Source: Gammaproteobacteria bacterium UBA7449
Lineage (GTDB): Bacteria > Pseudomonadota > Gammaproteobacteria > Pseudomonadales > Pseudohongiellaceae
Reading direction: 5' to 3'
Length of the DNA stretch: 13,831 bases
Assembly: GCA_002477465.1 (NCBI GenBank)
Contig: DLPV01000009.1
Location: 1-13,831, forward strand
Notes under the pieces: generated by a model
The model's input: only the letters and a program-made list of their open reading frames with translations
Databases searched by the model: none
What the model was told of the DNA's origin: nothing
Made by a program: the position numbers and the translations under genes
In this document: positions 1 to 7,083 of the stretch, piece after piece
Layout of the letters: every line of letters begins with the position of its first letter
Numbering within the stretch: position 1 is the stretch's first letter

Positions 1-15
1 TCTGCTTGATCACAC

Positions 16-55
16 AAAAGAGGAGAAGGGGAGGGAGAAGGGGGCAGAAGAGAGA
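16..55. other. polypurine, G-rich tract
   Basis: Positions 16-44 are 29 purines in a row on the plus strand, and after one C another ten purines follow (46-55). G runs lie at 28-31, 33-35 and 40-44, with a further one at 59-62. Such a tract could form a triplex or, less likely because of the long last spacer, a G-quadruplex. It lies beyond the 3' end of the minus-strand hydroxylase gene. No gene was seen in 1-142. Confidence 0.4.
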
Positions 56-61
56 CACGGG

Positions 62-97
62 GTCAGAGTAAAAATACAGTACCGAATTTACTCTGAC
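62..97. repeat. 11-bp perfect inverted repeat, REP-like
   Basis: GTCAGAGTAAA (62-72) and its exact reverse complement TTTACTCTGAC (87-97) flank a 14-nt loop. The left arm follows a GGG run. From memory, palindromes of this GGGGTCAGAGTAAA type recur in proteobacterial spacers, in some genomes beside REP-associated transposases; I cannot confirm a match here. No T run follows on either strand, so it is not a standard intrinsic terminator, although it could stabilise the 3' end of the minus-strand transcript ending nearby. Confidence 0.55.
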
Positions 98-142
98 GCC
101 TTTATATGTGACTCCATTATTAAGAGAGTGTCAGCGAAGTGA

Positions 143-1294
143 TCAGTAGGTGTCTACAGCTTCCAACAACCGATTCACGAAGCCTTTTTCGTCTTCGCTG
201 AGCTCGGGTTTCCACACCTCAAAGATCAATATAATTCGGTCCTCATTCGAATTGTTCCAGGCCTCGTGCTCGACAGTATCGTCGAACAGCCAAATCTTAC
301 CCGGCTCCCACTCACGAACATCGTTGCCTACCCTGAACCCGCAACCGCCGGGAACGATGAGTGGCAGATGACAAATCAATCGGGTATTGATCATGCCGTT
401 GTGGGGTGGGATCTTGGCACCCGCTTTGAGGCGTGAAAACAGTACGTTGGGGCAGCGGCTGCCGGAAAACACCAAAGGAAGCGCCGCCATTACAGCGGTG
501 GTTTTAGGGCAGCGCGCCTGATTCTCGGTTATTGGTTCGCCGTTATACCACAGATAAAATGCACCCCAGTCCTGATTGTCTTTCAAGCCATGCAGGTCGT
601 AAGCAGGGCGGCTGCCACTGGATTTGAGGTAGGCGTCAAACTCCGTATGCTCGCGCTGCAGGGCCTGAGCCTCGGATAGAATATCCTCAAATGCCGCCTC
701 CACCGCTGGCACCCAGTCAAAGTGGGCGGTTTCGGCAAACTCCTGCAGTGACAATCCCGGAAAATGAATCTGTTTGGGTTCAGGGTAATAGATGCGTCGC
801 GTGCCAAGCAGCATGTCGACGGCTTGCTGCATTCGCGCGGTGTCGCCTTTAGCGTTATCGATCAAGTCACCAACCGTGTCGTTGAGATGGCGAGTGAAGT
901 CACCTGCTAGGCTTTCCATGCGCTCTCGGGCCCGCTGCACGTCGGCCGCCATGTCGGGGGCAAGTTGCGCCTGGGTCGGTATATAATTGAGCGCATCTCG
1001 ATAGAAGGCGGCTGCGGCCTGGCGGTCACCAGCTTTGAAGTAGGCGTCACCCTTGACCACGATCGCCCGCGGGTTGCGAGGCTCGTGTGCGAGTGAGCGG
1101 TCAGCCGCTGCTATCGCGTTTTTCATGTCGCCCTGATCCCGGCTCGCGAGCGCGAGCACACCCCAGACCGCAGCGTTATCCACGCCCTGCTCAATGAGTG
1201 ATTCGAGTATTGCTCGTGCTTGTCCAGGTATACCGCTCTGCAGTGCCACTATGGCCTCCTGCAGGGAATTGCTGATGTCTTGTGTGCCGGTCAC
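143..1294 (-). CDS. TPR / aspartyl-asparaginyl beta-hydroxylase domain protein
   Basis: A 383-residue cytoplasmic protein with no signal peptide. The N-terminal ~120 residues form TPR-like helical repeats, and the C-terminal ~200 match the aspartyl/asparaginyl beta-hydroxylase fold (PF05118), a non-heme iron, 2-oxoglutarate-dependent hydroxylase. The two iron histidines of the family appear as His309 (in ICHLPLIVP) and His343 (in FDDTVEHEAW). GCGFRVG lies between them and the expected FEVWKPEL tail follows. As in AspH, there is no carboxylate ligand. The frame is open to a TTG at 1330, but that codon has no ribosome site. GTG at 1292-1294 follows AAAGGAAG by 6 nt and is preferred. The family hydroxylates Asp/Asn side chains of proteins or peptides; the TPR part probably binds the partner. 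The substrate is unknown. The gene stands alone, divergent from the UrcA-family gene. Confidence 0.88.
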   Translation of the reverse strand: MTGTQDISNSLQEAIVALQSGIPGQARAILESLIEQGVDNAAVWGVLALASRDQGDMKNAIAAADRSLAHEPRNPRAIVVKGDAYFKAGDRQAAAAFYRDALNYIPTQAQLAPDMAADVQRARERMESLAGDFTRHLNDTVGDLIDNAKGDTARMQQAVDMLLGTRRIYYPEPKQIHFPGLSLQEFAETAHFDWVPAVEAAFEDILSEAQALQREHTEFDAYLKSSGSRPAYDLHGLKDNQDWGAFYLWYNGEPITENQARCPKTTAVMAALPLVFSGSRCPNVLFSRLKAGAKIPPHNGMINTRLICHLPLIVPGGCGFRVGNDVREWEPGKIWLFDDTVEHEAWNNSNEDRIILIFEVWKPELSEDEKGFVNRLLEAVDTY

Positions 1295-1882
1295 TGAGGT
1301 CTTCCTTTGAAGGTACTTAACTAAGGACAATTTAGGTCAGGGCAACACCGAGCTTTTTGGTGTTTCCTCAGACAGCCGATTCATAACTATCGACCTGCTG
1401 GTAAATTCTAACAGCCTTTCGCTGACTACAACTAAAGATAACGGCCACACTTTAGTCTGCGATTATTCTGGGGTTTGAGGATAAGTATTCAAAGGGGTAT
1501 GCCAAATACCCCTGTTAGCATACGCCAACTCTTATGATCGCTTTAGTCGACTGAGTGCGATCTCGATTACCAGGTTTTAGTTACTTGTTTCACACTTGCT
1601 TATTCACTCACCCGATTATGGTTTTCGCTTCTTATGATTCACTGCTCCACTGTTCCAATGTTCAGCGCCGCTTCTAATACGTTGGTTTGGCTAATTGATT
1701 TTTTACGTTTAGCTACTTTTTTGCATATCAGCTTTATCTAAAAACTCTATTTATAGCAGCAACTTAAAAATTTAGCGGGAAAAAGTGTTTCAAATTGTAA
1801 CCATTTAAATAAGTGGTCGTCTTAATAAATAAGGGTGCGCACCTGAGCGAACAACCAAATTCTTACAGCTTGGAGTAGTATC
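1295..1882. other. divergent intergenic region with inverted repeats
   Basis: This nearly 600-bp spacer separates the divergent hydroxylase and UrcA-family genes. I found no convincing gene in it. It is AT-rich towards the UrcA-family side. It holds a perfect hairpin, AGGGGTAT/ATACCCCT (1493-1500 with 1506-1513, 5-nt loop). An overlapping alternative pairs GTATGC (1497-1502) with GCATAC (1518-1523). Close by is an outer repeat GATCGC/GCGATC (1536-1562) enclosing the palindrome AGTCGACT. These may be operators or 5'-leader structures for either gene. No -35/-10 pair was clear enough to call. Confidence 0.4.
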
Positions 1883-2212
1883 ATGAGGAAGCAGATTTTT
1901 TCGATCGCAGTAGCCGCCGCATTCGCCATCCCTTCGCTGGCCAACGCATATGTAGAAGTTCAAACTGTCGAAGAAGACAAAGCCCTGGTTAGCTTTGACG
2001 TTAGTCAAACAGCCTCTGAAAAAGGCCGAGCGAGTCTTGAACGAACTATCCGTGCAGCTGCAAAGCGGGTTTGCGGTCCTCTGGATACTCGTTTCGCAGG
2101 ATCACTGTCTGCAGCGTCGGACAACAGGGCTTGTTTCAGGAACGCCGTTGCACGGGCCATGAGAACCGTCGAATCTGGTGCTAGCAATATCGCTGCGGTG
2201 ACCTCTAATTAA
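1883..2212 (+). CDS. secreted UrcA-family protein
   Basis: A 109-residue small exported protein. The start ATG follows GGAG (1872-1875) by 7 nt. A classical signal peptide covers residues 1-22, with a Lys/Arg start, an Ala/Val/Ile core and cleavage after ANA. The mature part has the UrcA-family pattern: a short beta segment (VSFDVS), then an amphipathic helix with ERTIRAAAKRVCG, then a second cysteine in ACFRNAVARAM. The two cysteines probably form a disulfide. UrcA-family proteins are found in many Alpha- and Gammaproteobacteria and their role is unknown; none is claimed here. The gene is monocistronic, with a hairpin terminator about 25 nt after its stop. The family call rests on the RAAAxRVCG and Cys-helix pattern and the length. 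Confidence 0.75.
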   Translation: MRKQIFSIAVAAAFAIPSLANAYVEVQTVEEDKALVSFDVSQTASEKGRASLERTIRAAAKRVCGPLDTRFAGSLSAASDNRACFRNAVARAMRTVESGASNIAAVTSN

Positions 2213-2236
2213 TTTTAGAACGATTCGGACAAAAAT

Positions 2237-2282
2237 AGCGGAGTCGGCATGTTCAGAAGCATGTCGATTCTGCTTGAGTTTT
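2237..2282 (+). terminator. intrinsic terminator after the UrcA-family gene
   Basis: A 15-bp stem (2237-2251 with 2260-2274, three G-U wobbles) with an 8-nt loop lies about 25 nt past the stop. A short T-rich tail (TTTT at 2279-2282) follows after TGAG, and an A run precedes the stem. The tail is weaker than ideal, but the stem is long and well placed. Confidence 0.65.
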
Positions 2283-2285
2283 CAA

Positions 2286-2301
2286 GGCTCGAATTTGAGC
2301 C
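2286..2301. repeat. short near-palindrome GGCTC-N6-GAGCC
   Basis: GGCTC (2286-2290) and GAGCC (2297-2301) surround GAATTT, making a 16-nt near-palindrome just after the terminator and about 270 nt before the first peptidase gene. It could be an operator or a second small hairpin. The rest of the spacer 2302-2568 showed no gene and no promoter I would defend. Confidence 0.3.
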
Positions 2302-2568
2302 AAATAAAGCTGCATTTCAATTTCATATCGCTCAGCAGTTCGTTTAAAAGTTTCTACTGCTCTCAGGCCAAGTGAGCATTCCTTAAAGCAAAACCCTTCT
2401 TTTAATGTATGATCTGGCGGTTCTCGCTACATCGTAAGCTTGCGTATCACTGCCTCATTTCGCGCGACCGCACTGGGCGTGCGCAGCACAATTTTATAAA
2501 CTCCTAACTCCTGCTTGCCATCAGCGCTGGTTTGGTGGCATTACAATGACTCAGAGGAAACTAAAAGC

Positions 2569-4614
2569 ATGATCATGCGCTTCTCCCAACACTTCTCCCT
2601 GCGTTTAACCGGTCTGTTTATTTTGCTAGTGCCCGCAACCCTGCTGGCTCAAGACGATGCACGGCCACTTACTATCGATGACCTGATGAGCATGAAGTCT
2701 TTGTCTGGACCTGTGCTTAGCCCGGAGGGTGACTGGGTTGTCTACTCTGTGCGCGAGCGTGACATGGAAGAGGACAAATCCAAGTCCCAGCTTTGGGCGG
2801 TTCCAACTTCTGGTGGTGCACCCATTCCAATGACTTCCTTCGAGACTTCAGCCGGCAATCCGCAATGGAGTCCGGACGAGAAGTACCTGTCATTCACCGC
2901 CAGTAAAGGAGATGACGGGGAAACCCAGGTCTGGACACTTAATCGCGAGGTTGGCGGTGAAGCCGTCCAACTTACTAGCGTCAAGCAAGGAGTGAATGAT
3001 TATGCCTGGTCTCCGGATGGCAGTCGTTTGTTGCTGGTGATGACGGATCTCAAGCCAGAGCTGCTCAATGAAGATGAAGACGATGACGATGCCGCGCAAC
3101 CCTATGTGATCGACCGCATGCAGTTCAAGCGTGACTACCGTGGCTATCTGGATCGCCGCCGCGAGCATATCTATGTGTTCACCCCTGGTGATGAAGAACC
3201 GATACAGGTAACTCACGGCGATTACGACGATTCTGATCCCGTCTGGAGCCCAGACGGTAAATCCATTGCCTTTGTCAGTGATCGCTCTGATAACCCGGAT
3301 TTGAATTACGGATCGGATGTTTTCATTGTCGACGTCGATGATGAGAATCATCCAATTACCCAGGTGACCAGCAACGAGGGGCGCGATTACTCGCCCGCGT
3401 TCAGCCCTGATGGCAGGCGTATCGCGTACGTAACCTCTACTGGTCCCGATGTGGGCGGTTCTGCGCTTACCCCAACCAAGTACCTGGCAATCACAGATAT
3501 CGATGCGGATCAGCGCGAAATTCTGACGCCCGATCTGGATCGCAATGTCTCTAATCCGGAATTTTCAGCCAATGGTCGAGATATCTATTTTCGTCTTGAA
3601 GACAGCGGCATGAATCATCTGGCCAGGGTGCGAGCCCGTGGCGGTGATGTGGTGCGCGAGATTGATGGCGACGTCAGTGTGCGTGACTTCTCCATGGCCA
3701 ATGGCGAAATCGTCGTGAGCCTGACGACGGCATCAACGCCGGCAGAGCTCTATGCGTTTGATGATGATCTAAGCCAGCTCACGCATATCACTGAAGCGAC
3801 CCTGGACGGCATTGCGCGCGCCGCAGTCGAAAAGCGCCGTTTCGAAAGTGCAGATGGCACGCCTGTTGAAGCTTTCTTCGTTAAACCGGTGGGCTATGAG
3901 GAAGGACGAAGCTATCCAACGATTCTATGGCTACATGGTGGCCCGGCCTCACAGTTTAACTGGGGTTATAATGACACTGCCCAGCTGTTTGCGGCGAACG
4001 GGTATGCGGTCATTATGCCTAACCCACGGGGGTCAACTGGTTATGGTGCCGAGTTTGCACACGGTACCGTGGCAGCCTGGGGCGAGAATGACTTTGATGA
4101 TGTCATGGCAGCCATCGATCATGGCATTGAAACCGGCCTGGTAGATCCGGATCGCACCGGTGTCGGTGGTTGGTCCTACGGCGGTATCCTGACCAACTAC
4201 GTGATCACCCAGACCCAGCGTTTCAAGGCAGCAATGTCGGGTGCCAGCCTTGGTCTGGTTACTTCGAACTATGGGCATGACCAATACCAGCTTATGTATG
4301 AGCTTGAGTTCGGTCTGCCTTGGGAAAACCCTGAGTTATGGGCTGAGCTATCTCCATTCAATAAAGTTGAAAACATCACCACGCCGACTCTCTGGATGGG
4401 TGGCGAGGTGGATTGGAATGTGCCCATCAATAACTCCGAGCAGATGTATATCGCTATGAAACGTTTGGGGCAGGAAACCCAACTGGTAGTCTATCCAAAC
4501 GAGCATCATGGCATTCGCCGGCCCACCTTTCAGCGGGACCGCTTCGGGCGCTGGATTGCCTGGTTCGACCAGTATCTGAAGCCAGGTGCTGGGCCGGTTG
4601 CGCAGAGTGATTGA
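2569..4614 (+). CDS. exported S9-family serine peptidase (acylaminoacyl/dipeptidyl peptidase-like)
   Basis: A 681-residue periplasmic serine peptidase of the prolyl-oligopeptidase clan, acting on short peptides. The frame is open to a TTG at 2515, but ATG 2569 follows AGAGGA (2553-2558) by 10 nt and starts a clean signal peptide cleaved after LLA (residue 27). Residues ~45-400 form a beta-propeller lid with repeated WSPDG/FSPDG motifs. Residues ~440-675 are the alpha/beta-hydrolase domain: HGGP at 456-459, NPRGSTGYG at 485-493, nucleophile Ser536 in GWSYGG, Asp615 in GEVDWNVP and His647 in EHHGI. The triad is complete, so an active enzyme is expected. An acidic insert (EDEDDDD) lies around residues 170-180. 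A strong terminator follows. Exact specificity cannot be read from the sequence. Confidence 0.93.
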   Translation: MIMRFSQHFSLRLTGLFILLVPATLLAQDDARPLTIDDLMSMKSLSGPVLSPEGDWVVYSVRERDMEEDKSKSQLWAVPTSGGAPIPMTSFETSAGNPQWSPDEKYLSFTASKGDDGETQVWTLNREVGGEAVQLTSVKQGVNDYAWSPDGSRLLLVMTDLKPELLNEDEDDDDAAQPYVIDRMQFKRDYRGYLDRRREHIYVFTPGDEEPIQVTHGDYDDSDPVWSPDGKSIAFVSDRSDNPDLNYGSDVFIVDVDDENHPITQVTSNEGRDYSPAFSPDGRRIAYVTSTGPDVGGSALTPTKYLAITDIDADQREILTPDLDRNVSNPEFSANGRDIYFRLEDSGMNHLARVRARGGDVVREIDGDVSVRDFSMANGEIVVSLTTASTPAELYAFDDDLSQLTHITEATLDGIARAAVEKRRFESADGTPVEAFFVKPVGYEEGRSYPTILWLHGGPASQFNWGYNDTAQLFAANGYAVIMPNPRGSTGYGAEFAHGTVAAWGENDFDDVMAAIDHGIETGLVDPDRTGVGGWSYGGILTNYVITQTQRFKAAMSGASLGLVTSNYGHDQYQLMYELEFGLPWENPELWAELSPFNKVENITTPTLWMGGEVDWNVPINNSEQMYIAMKRLGQETQLVVYPNEHHGIRRPTFQRDRFGRWIAWFDQYLKPGAGPVAQSD

Positions 4615-4695
4615 GATTAATGCCTCGACAAAAATCCAACGGGATTGCTCTCTGGGCCATGATTGCTGGATAGTATACGGCAAACAATATTAATG

Positions 4696-4723
4696 CCCGG
4701 CCATAGCGCGGCCGGGTTTTTTT
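4696..4723 (+). terminator. strong intrinsic terminator between the peptidase genes
   Basis: CCCGGCC (4696-4702) pairs perfectly with GGCCGGG (4710-4716) across a 7-nt loop, and seven T residues follow directly (4717-4723). It lies about 80 nt after the first peptidase stop and implies that the second peptidase has its own promoter. Confidence 0.93.
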
Positions 4724-4740
4724 AACTCAACGTATAGCTG

Positions 4741-4752
4741 CTTGTGCACAAG
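4741..4752. promoter_or_regulatory. 12-bp perfect palindrome, candidate operator
   Basis: CTTGTGCACAAG is its own reverse complement. It is flanked by a second pair, GCTGCT (4737-4742) with AGCAGC (4755-4760). It lies between the terminator and the second peptidase, about 97 nt before the start codon, where an operator would be expected. No T run follows. The regulator is unknown. Confidence 0.35.
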
Positions 4753-4848
4753 CGAGCAGCGCTCATGCTTGAATCCCTTATTCCTGCCAGGTTCCCTTAA
4801 ACGATCTGAATTTACTCAAAGCGAAAATTCATTCACGAGATAAGTGTT

Positions 4849-6897
4849 ATGTATATTAAGAATTGGTCTACTCCAAAAAAGCCAGCAAGCCTTTGGTCTT
4901 TGCTGCCGCTGGTACTGCTCCCTTTTTCTGCAATAGCGCTAGGTCAGGATCTTTTTTCTGCTCGCGACGTGTTCGAGCTGGAATATGCGACTGACCCGCA
5001 GATTGCGTCTGATGGTGAGCACATTGCTTATGTTCGGCGCAGTAACGACATTATGACGGACCGCACTCGATCCAATATCTGGCTGCTGCGGGCAGATGGT
5101 TCCGATCATCGACCGCTGCTGTCTGGCACTGCAAACTACAGCTCGCCACGCTGGTCTCCAGACGGGACGCGGCTTGCTTATCTTTCAAATGAAGAAAGAG
5201 GGTCACAGCTCTATGTGCGCTGGATGGATACTGGCCAAACTGCGCTTCTGACCAACATTCAGAATTCAGCATCCAATATCAGTTGGTCACCCGATGGACA
5301 GACCATTGCCTTCAACATGAATGTGGAGTTCGACAGCAAGCCCTTTTCCGTCAGTATGCCGGACAAGCCTGAGGGCGCAGACTGGTCCCCAGCATTCAAA
5401 TATGTCACTGAAACCCGCTATCAGGCTGACGGTAGCGGCATTCTGGAACCGGCTTACTCCCATGTATTTGTAGTACCGGCAGAGGGCGGAACCCCGCGGC
5501 AGCTCACCCAGGGCAATTTCAATCATCGCAGTCAACTAAGCTGGACGCCTGATAGCGAAGAAATCCTGTTTTCGGCCAACCGCAATGAGAACTGGGCATT
5601 ACAGAGTCGCGAAGCTGATCTGTTCGCAGTAAACCTGGCCGGGGAACTGCGTCAGATTACCTCTGAACCCGGCGTGGAAACTGCGCCACAGGTTTCGCCT
5701 GACGGCAGGCTTATCGCCTACGGTAAAACGGACAATGCGAAGCTGGCCTATCGCAATCGCTACTTACATGTCATTGGTGTCGATGGCTCAGGTGACAAAA
5801 ACCTCTCGGCGGACATTGATAATTCCTTGTCTGATTGGCGCTGGGATGGCAATAGCGCACTGTATTACCAGGTCACCAACCGCGGTATTGCCGAGGTGGC
5901 GCGCGTAAGCCTTGACGGGGGGCATCAGACCATCGCCTCTGGCATGGGAGGAGAATCTCTGGGCCGGCCCTATACCAGTGGTTCCTACTCGGCAGCATCG
6001 AATCTTGTGGTGGTTACCAAAGGCTCGGACACCCGCCCGGCAGACTTGTTCGCTATCCGCAATCGTAGTGAGACGCGACTCACCGAGTTGAACGAGGACT
6101 TGCTGGCACACAAAAAGCTGGGACAAGTGCACGAGATTATCTACGACTCGTCAATTGATGGCGAAGAGATTCAGGGTTGGTATCTCACGCCGCCCGACTA
6201 TGATCCCGAACAAAGCTACCCCCTGATATTGGAGATTCATGGTGGTCCCCATTCAGCCTATGGCCCACACTTTTCCGCAGAAATGCAGCGTATGGCGGCA
6301 GCAGGCTATGTGGTGTTTTTTAATAATCACCGCGGCAGCACTAGCTACGGAGAACGCTTCGCCCTGCTGCTGCAGAATAAATATTCTTCCGAATATGATT
6401 TCGCCGACCACATGTCAGGCATTGACGTGCTGATTGAGCAGGGTATCGCAGACCCGGATCGACTTTATATTACTGGAGGGTCCGCTGGCGGAATCGCGGC
6501 CGCCTATGCTATCGGGTTGACTGACCGGTTCAAGGCAGCCGCTGTAGCCAAGCCGGTGGTGAATTGGGTATCAAAAGTGCTGACGGCAGACAGTGGCATT
6601 GGTCAGATCGCTAACCAGTTTCCGGGCATGCCCTGGGAGAACATCGATGACTATTGGCAGCGCTCACCGCTGTCGCTTATTCCGAACATGACTACGCCAA
6701 CCCTGCTTATGACCGGGGAAGCCGACAGGCGCACGCCAATCTCTGAGACTGAACAGATGTACCTGGCCCTGAAGATTCAGGGAGTGGACGTGGTGATGGT
6801 AAGAGTACCAGGCTCACCGCATGGCATAGCGGGCAGACCTTCACGCTTGATCGGAAAAGTTGAGAACATTCTGGCCTGGTTTGAGAAGTATCAGTAG
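4849..6897 (+). CDS. exported S9-family serine peptidase (S9C/acylaminoacyl-peptidase-like)
   Basis: A 682-residue second exported S9 peptidase. The start ATG has only a weak purine stretch upstream (GAGA, 4837-4840), but the signal peptide begins here: basic residues to Lys11, then a Leu-rich core, with likely cleavage before QD near residue 33. The propeller runs from about residue 45 to 420, with WSPDG/VSPDG motifs. The hydrolase domain carries HGGP (464-467), NHRGSTSYG (493-501), nucleophile Ser545 in GGSAGG, Asp626 in GEADRRTP and His658 in SPHGI, so the triad is complete. The GGSAGG elbow and NHRGS loop differ from GWSYGG and NPRGS in the upstream paralogue, suggesting different substrates. 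It probably trims imported or external oligopeptides in the periplasm. Convergent with the quinoprotein gene. Confidence 0.92.
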   Translation: MYIKNWSTPKKPASLWSLLPLVLLPFSAIALGQDLFSARDVFELEYATDPQIASDGEHIAYVRRSNDIMTDRTRSNIWLLRADGSDHRPLLSGTANYSSPRWSPDGTRLAYLSNEERGSQLYVRWMDTGQTALLTNIQNSASNISWSPDGQTIAFNMNVEFDSKPFSVSMPDKPEGADWSPAFKYVTETRYQADGSGILEPAYSHVFVVPAEGGTPRQLTQGNFNHRSQLSWTPDSEEILFSANRNENWALQSREADLFAVNLAGELRQITSEPGVETAPQVSPDGRLIAYGKTDNAKLAYRNRYLHVIGVDGSGDKNLSADIDNSLSDWRWDGNSALYYQVTNRGIAEVARVSLDGGHQTIASGMGGESLGRPYTSGSYSAASNLVVVTKGSDTRPADLFAIRNRSETRLTELNEDLLAHKKLGQVHEIIYDSSIDGEEIQGWYLTPPDYDPEQSYPLILEIHGGPHSAYGPHFSAEMQRMAAAGYVVFFNNHRGSTSYGERFALLLQNKYSSEYDFADHMSGIDVLIEQGIADPDRLYITGGSAGGIAAAYAIGLTDRFKAAAVAKPVVNWVSKVLTADSGIGQIANQFPGMPWENIDDYWQRSPLSLIPNMTTPTLLMTGEADRRTPISETEQMYLALKIQGVDVVMVRVPGSPHGIAGRPSRLIGKVENILAWFEKYQ

Positions 6898-7034
6898 CTG
6901 CAGACAGTCAAGGCAGGGGGCAGAGAGGAGTCAGTAATCGCCTTGTCCCCCTGGTACATCGCATTTAAATCTTCAATGATTCGCGCGCGTTGGGAACTGT
7001 CCAGGGAGCTAGCCTCGGCGGGAGCCGCCTGCAC
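6891..7034 (-). CDS. possible small or remnant ORF between convergent genes
   Basis: A minus-strand frame opens after a double TAA and could start at GTG (7032-7034). It gives 47 residues and overlaps the last codons of the peptidase gene. The middle reads like real protein: a helix-like stretch with QRARIIEDLNAMYQGDK and balanced codon use. There is no ribosome site before the GTG and no family is recognised. It could be a small protein, the tail of a lost gene or chance. The plus strand here also has CAGGGGG/CCCCCTG arms (6914-6920, 6947-6953) with a 26-nt loop and no T run. Confidence 0.2.
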   Translation of the reverse strand: MQAAPAEASSLDSSQRARIIEDLNAMYQGDKAITDSSLPPALTVCSY

Positions 7035-7083
7035 AGCTGCTGAATAAAGGTATTATTACTGGCCCGGACTTGTGCGATGCAGA

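Noticed and set aside
1295..1330. TTG start for the TPR-hydroxylase at 1330
   Set aside because: There is no ribosome site before the TTG, while GTG 1294 has AAAGGAAG at good spacing.
2515..2568. TTG start 54 nt upstream of the first peptidase
   Set aside because: It has no ribosome site and would place 18 polar residues ahead of the signal peptide; ATG 2569 has AGAGGA upstream.
2890..3351. 153-residue antisense frame inside the first peptidase
   Set aside because: It lies opposite a clearly conserved domain, has no ribosome site or family signature, and is a shadow of codon bias.
6914..6953. CAGGGGG/CCCCCTG repeat as a bidirectional terminator
   Set aside because: The loop is 26 nt and no T run follows on either strand.
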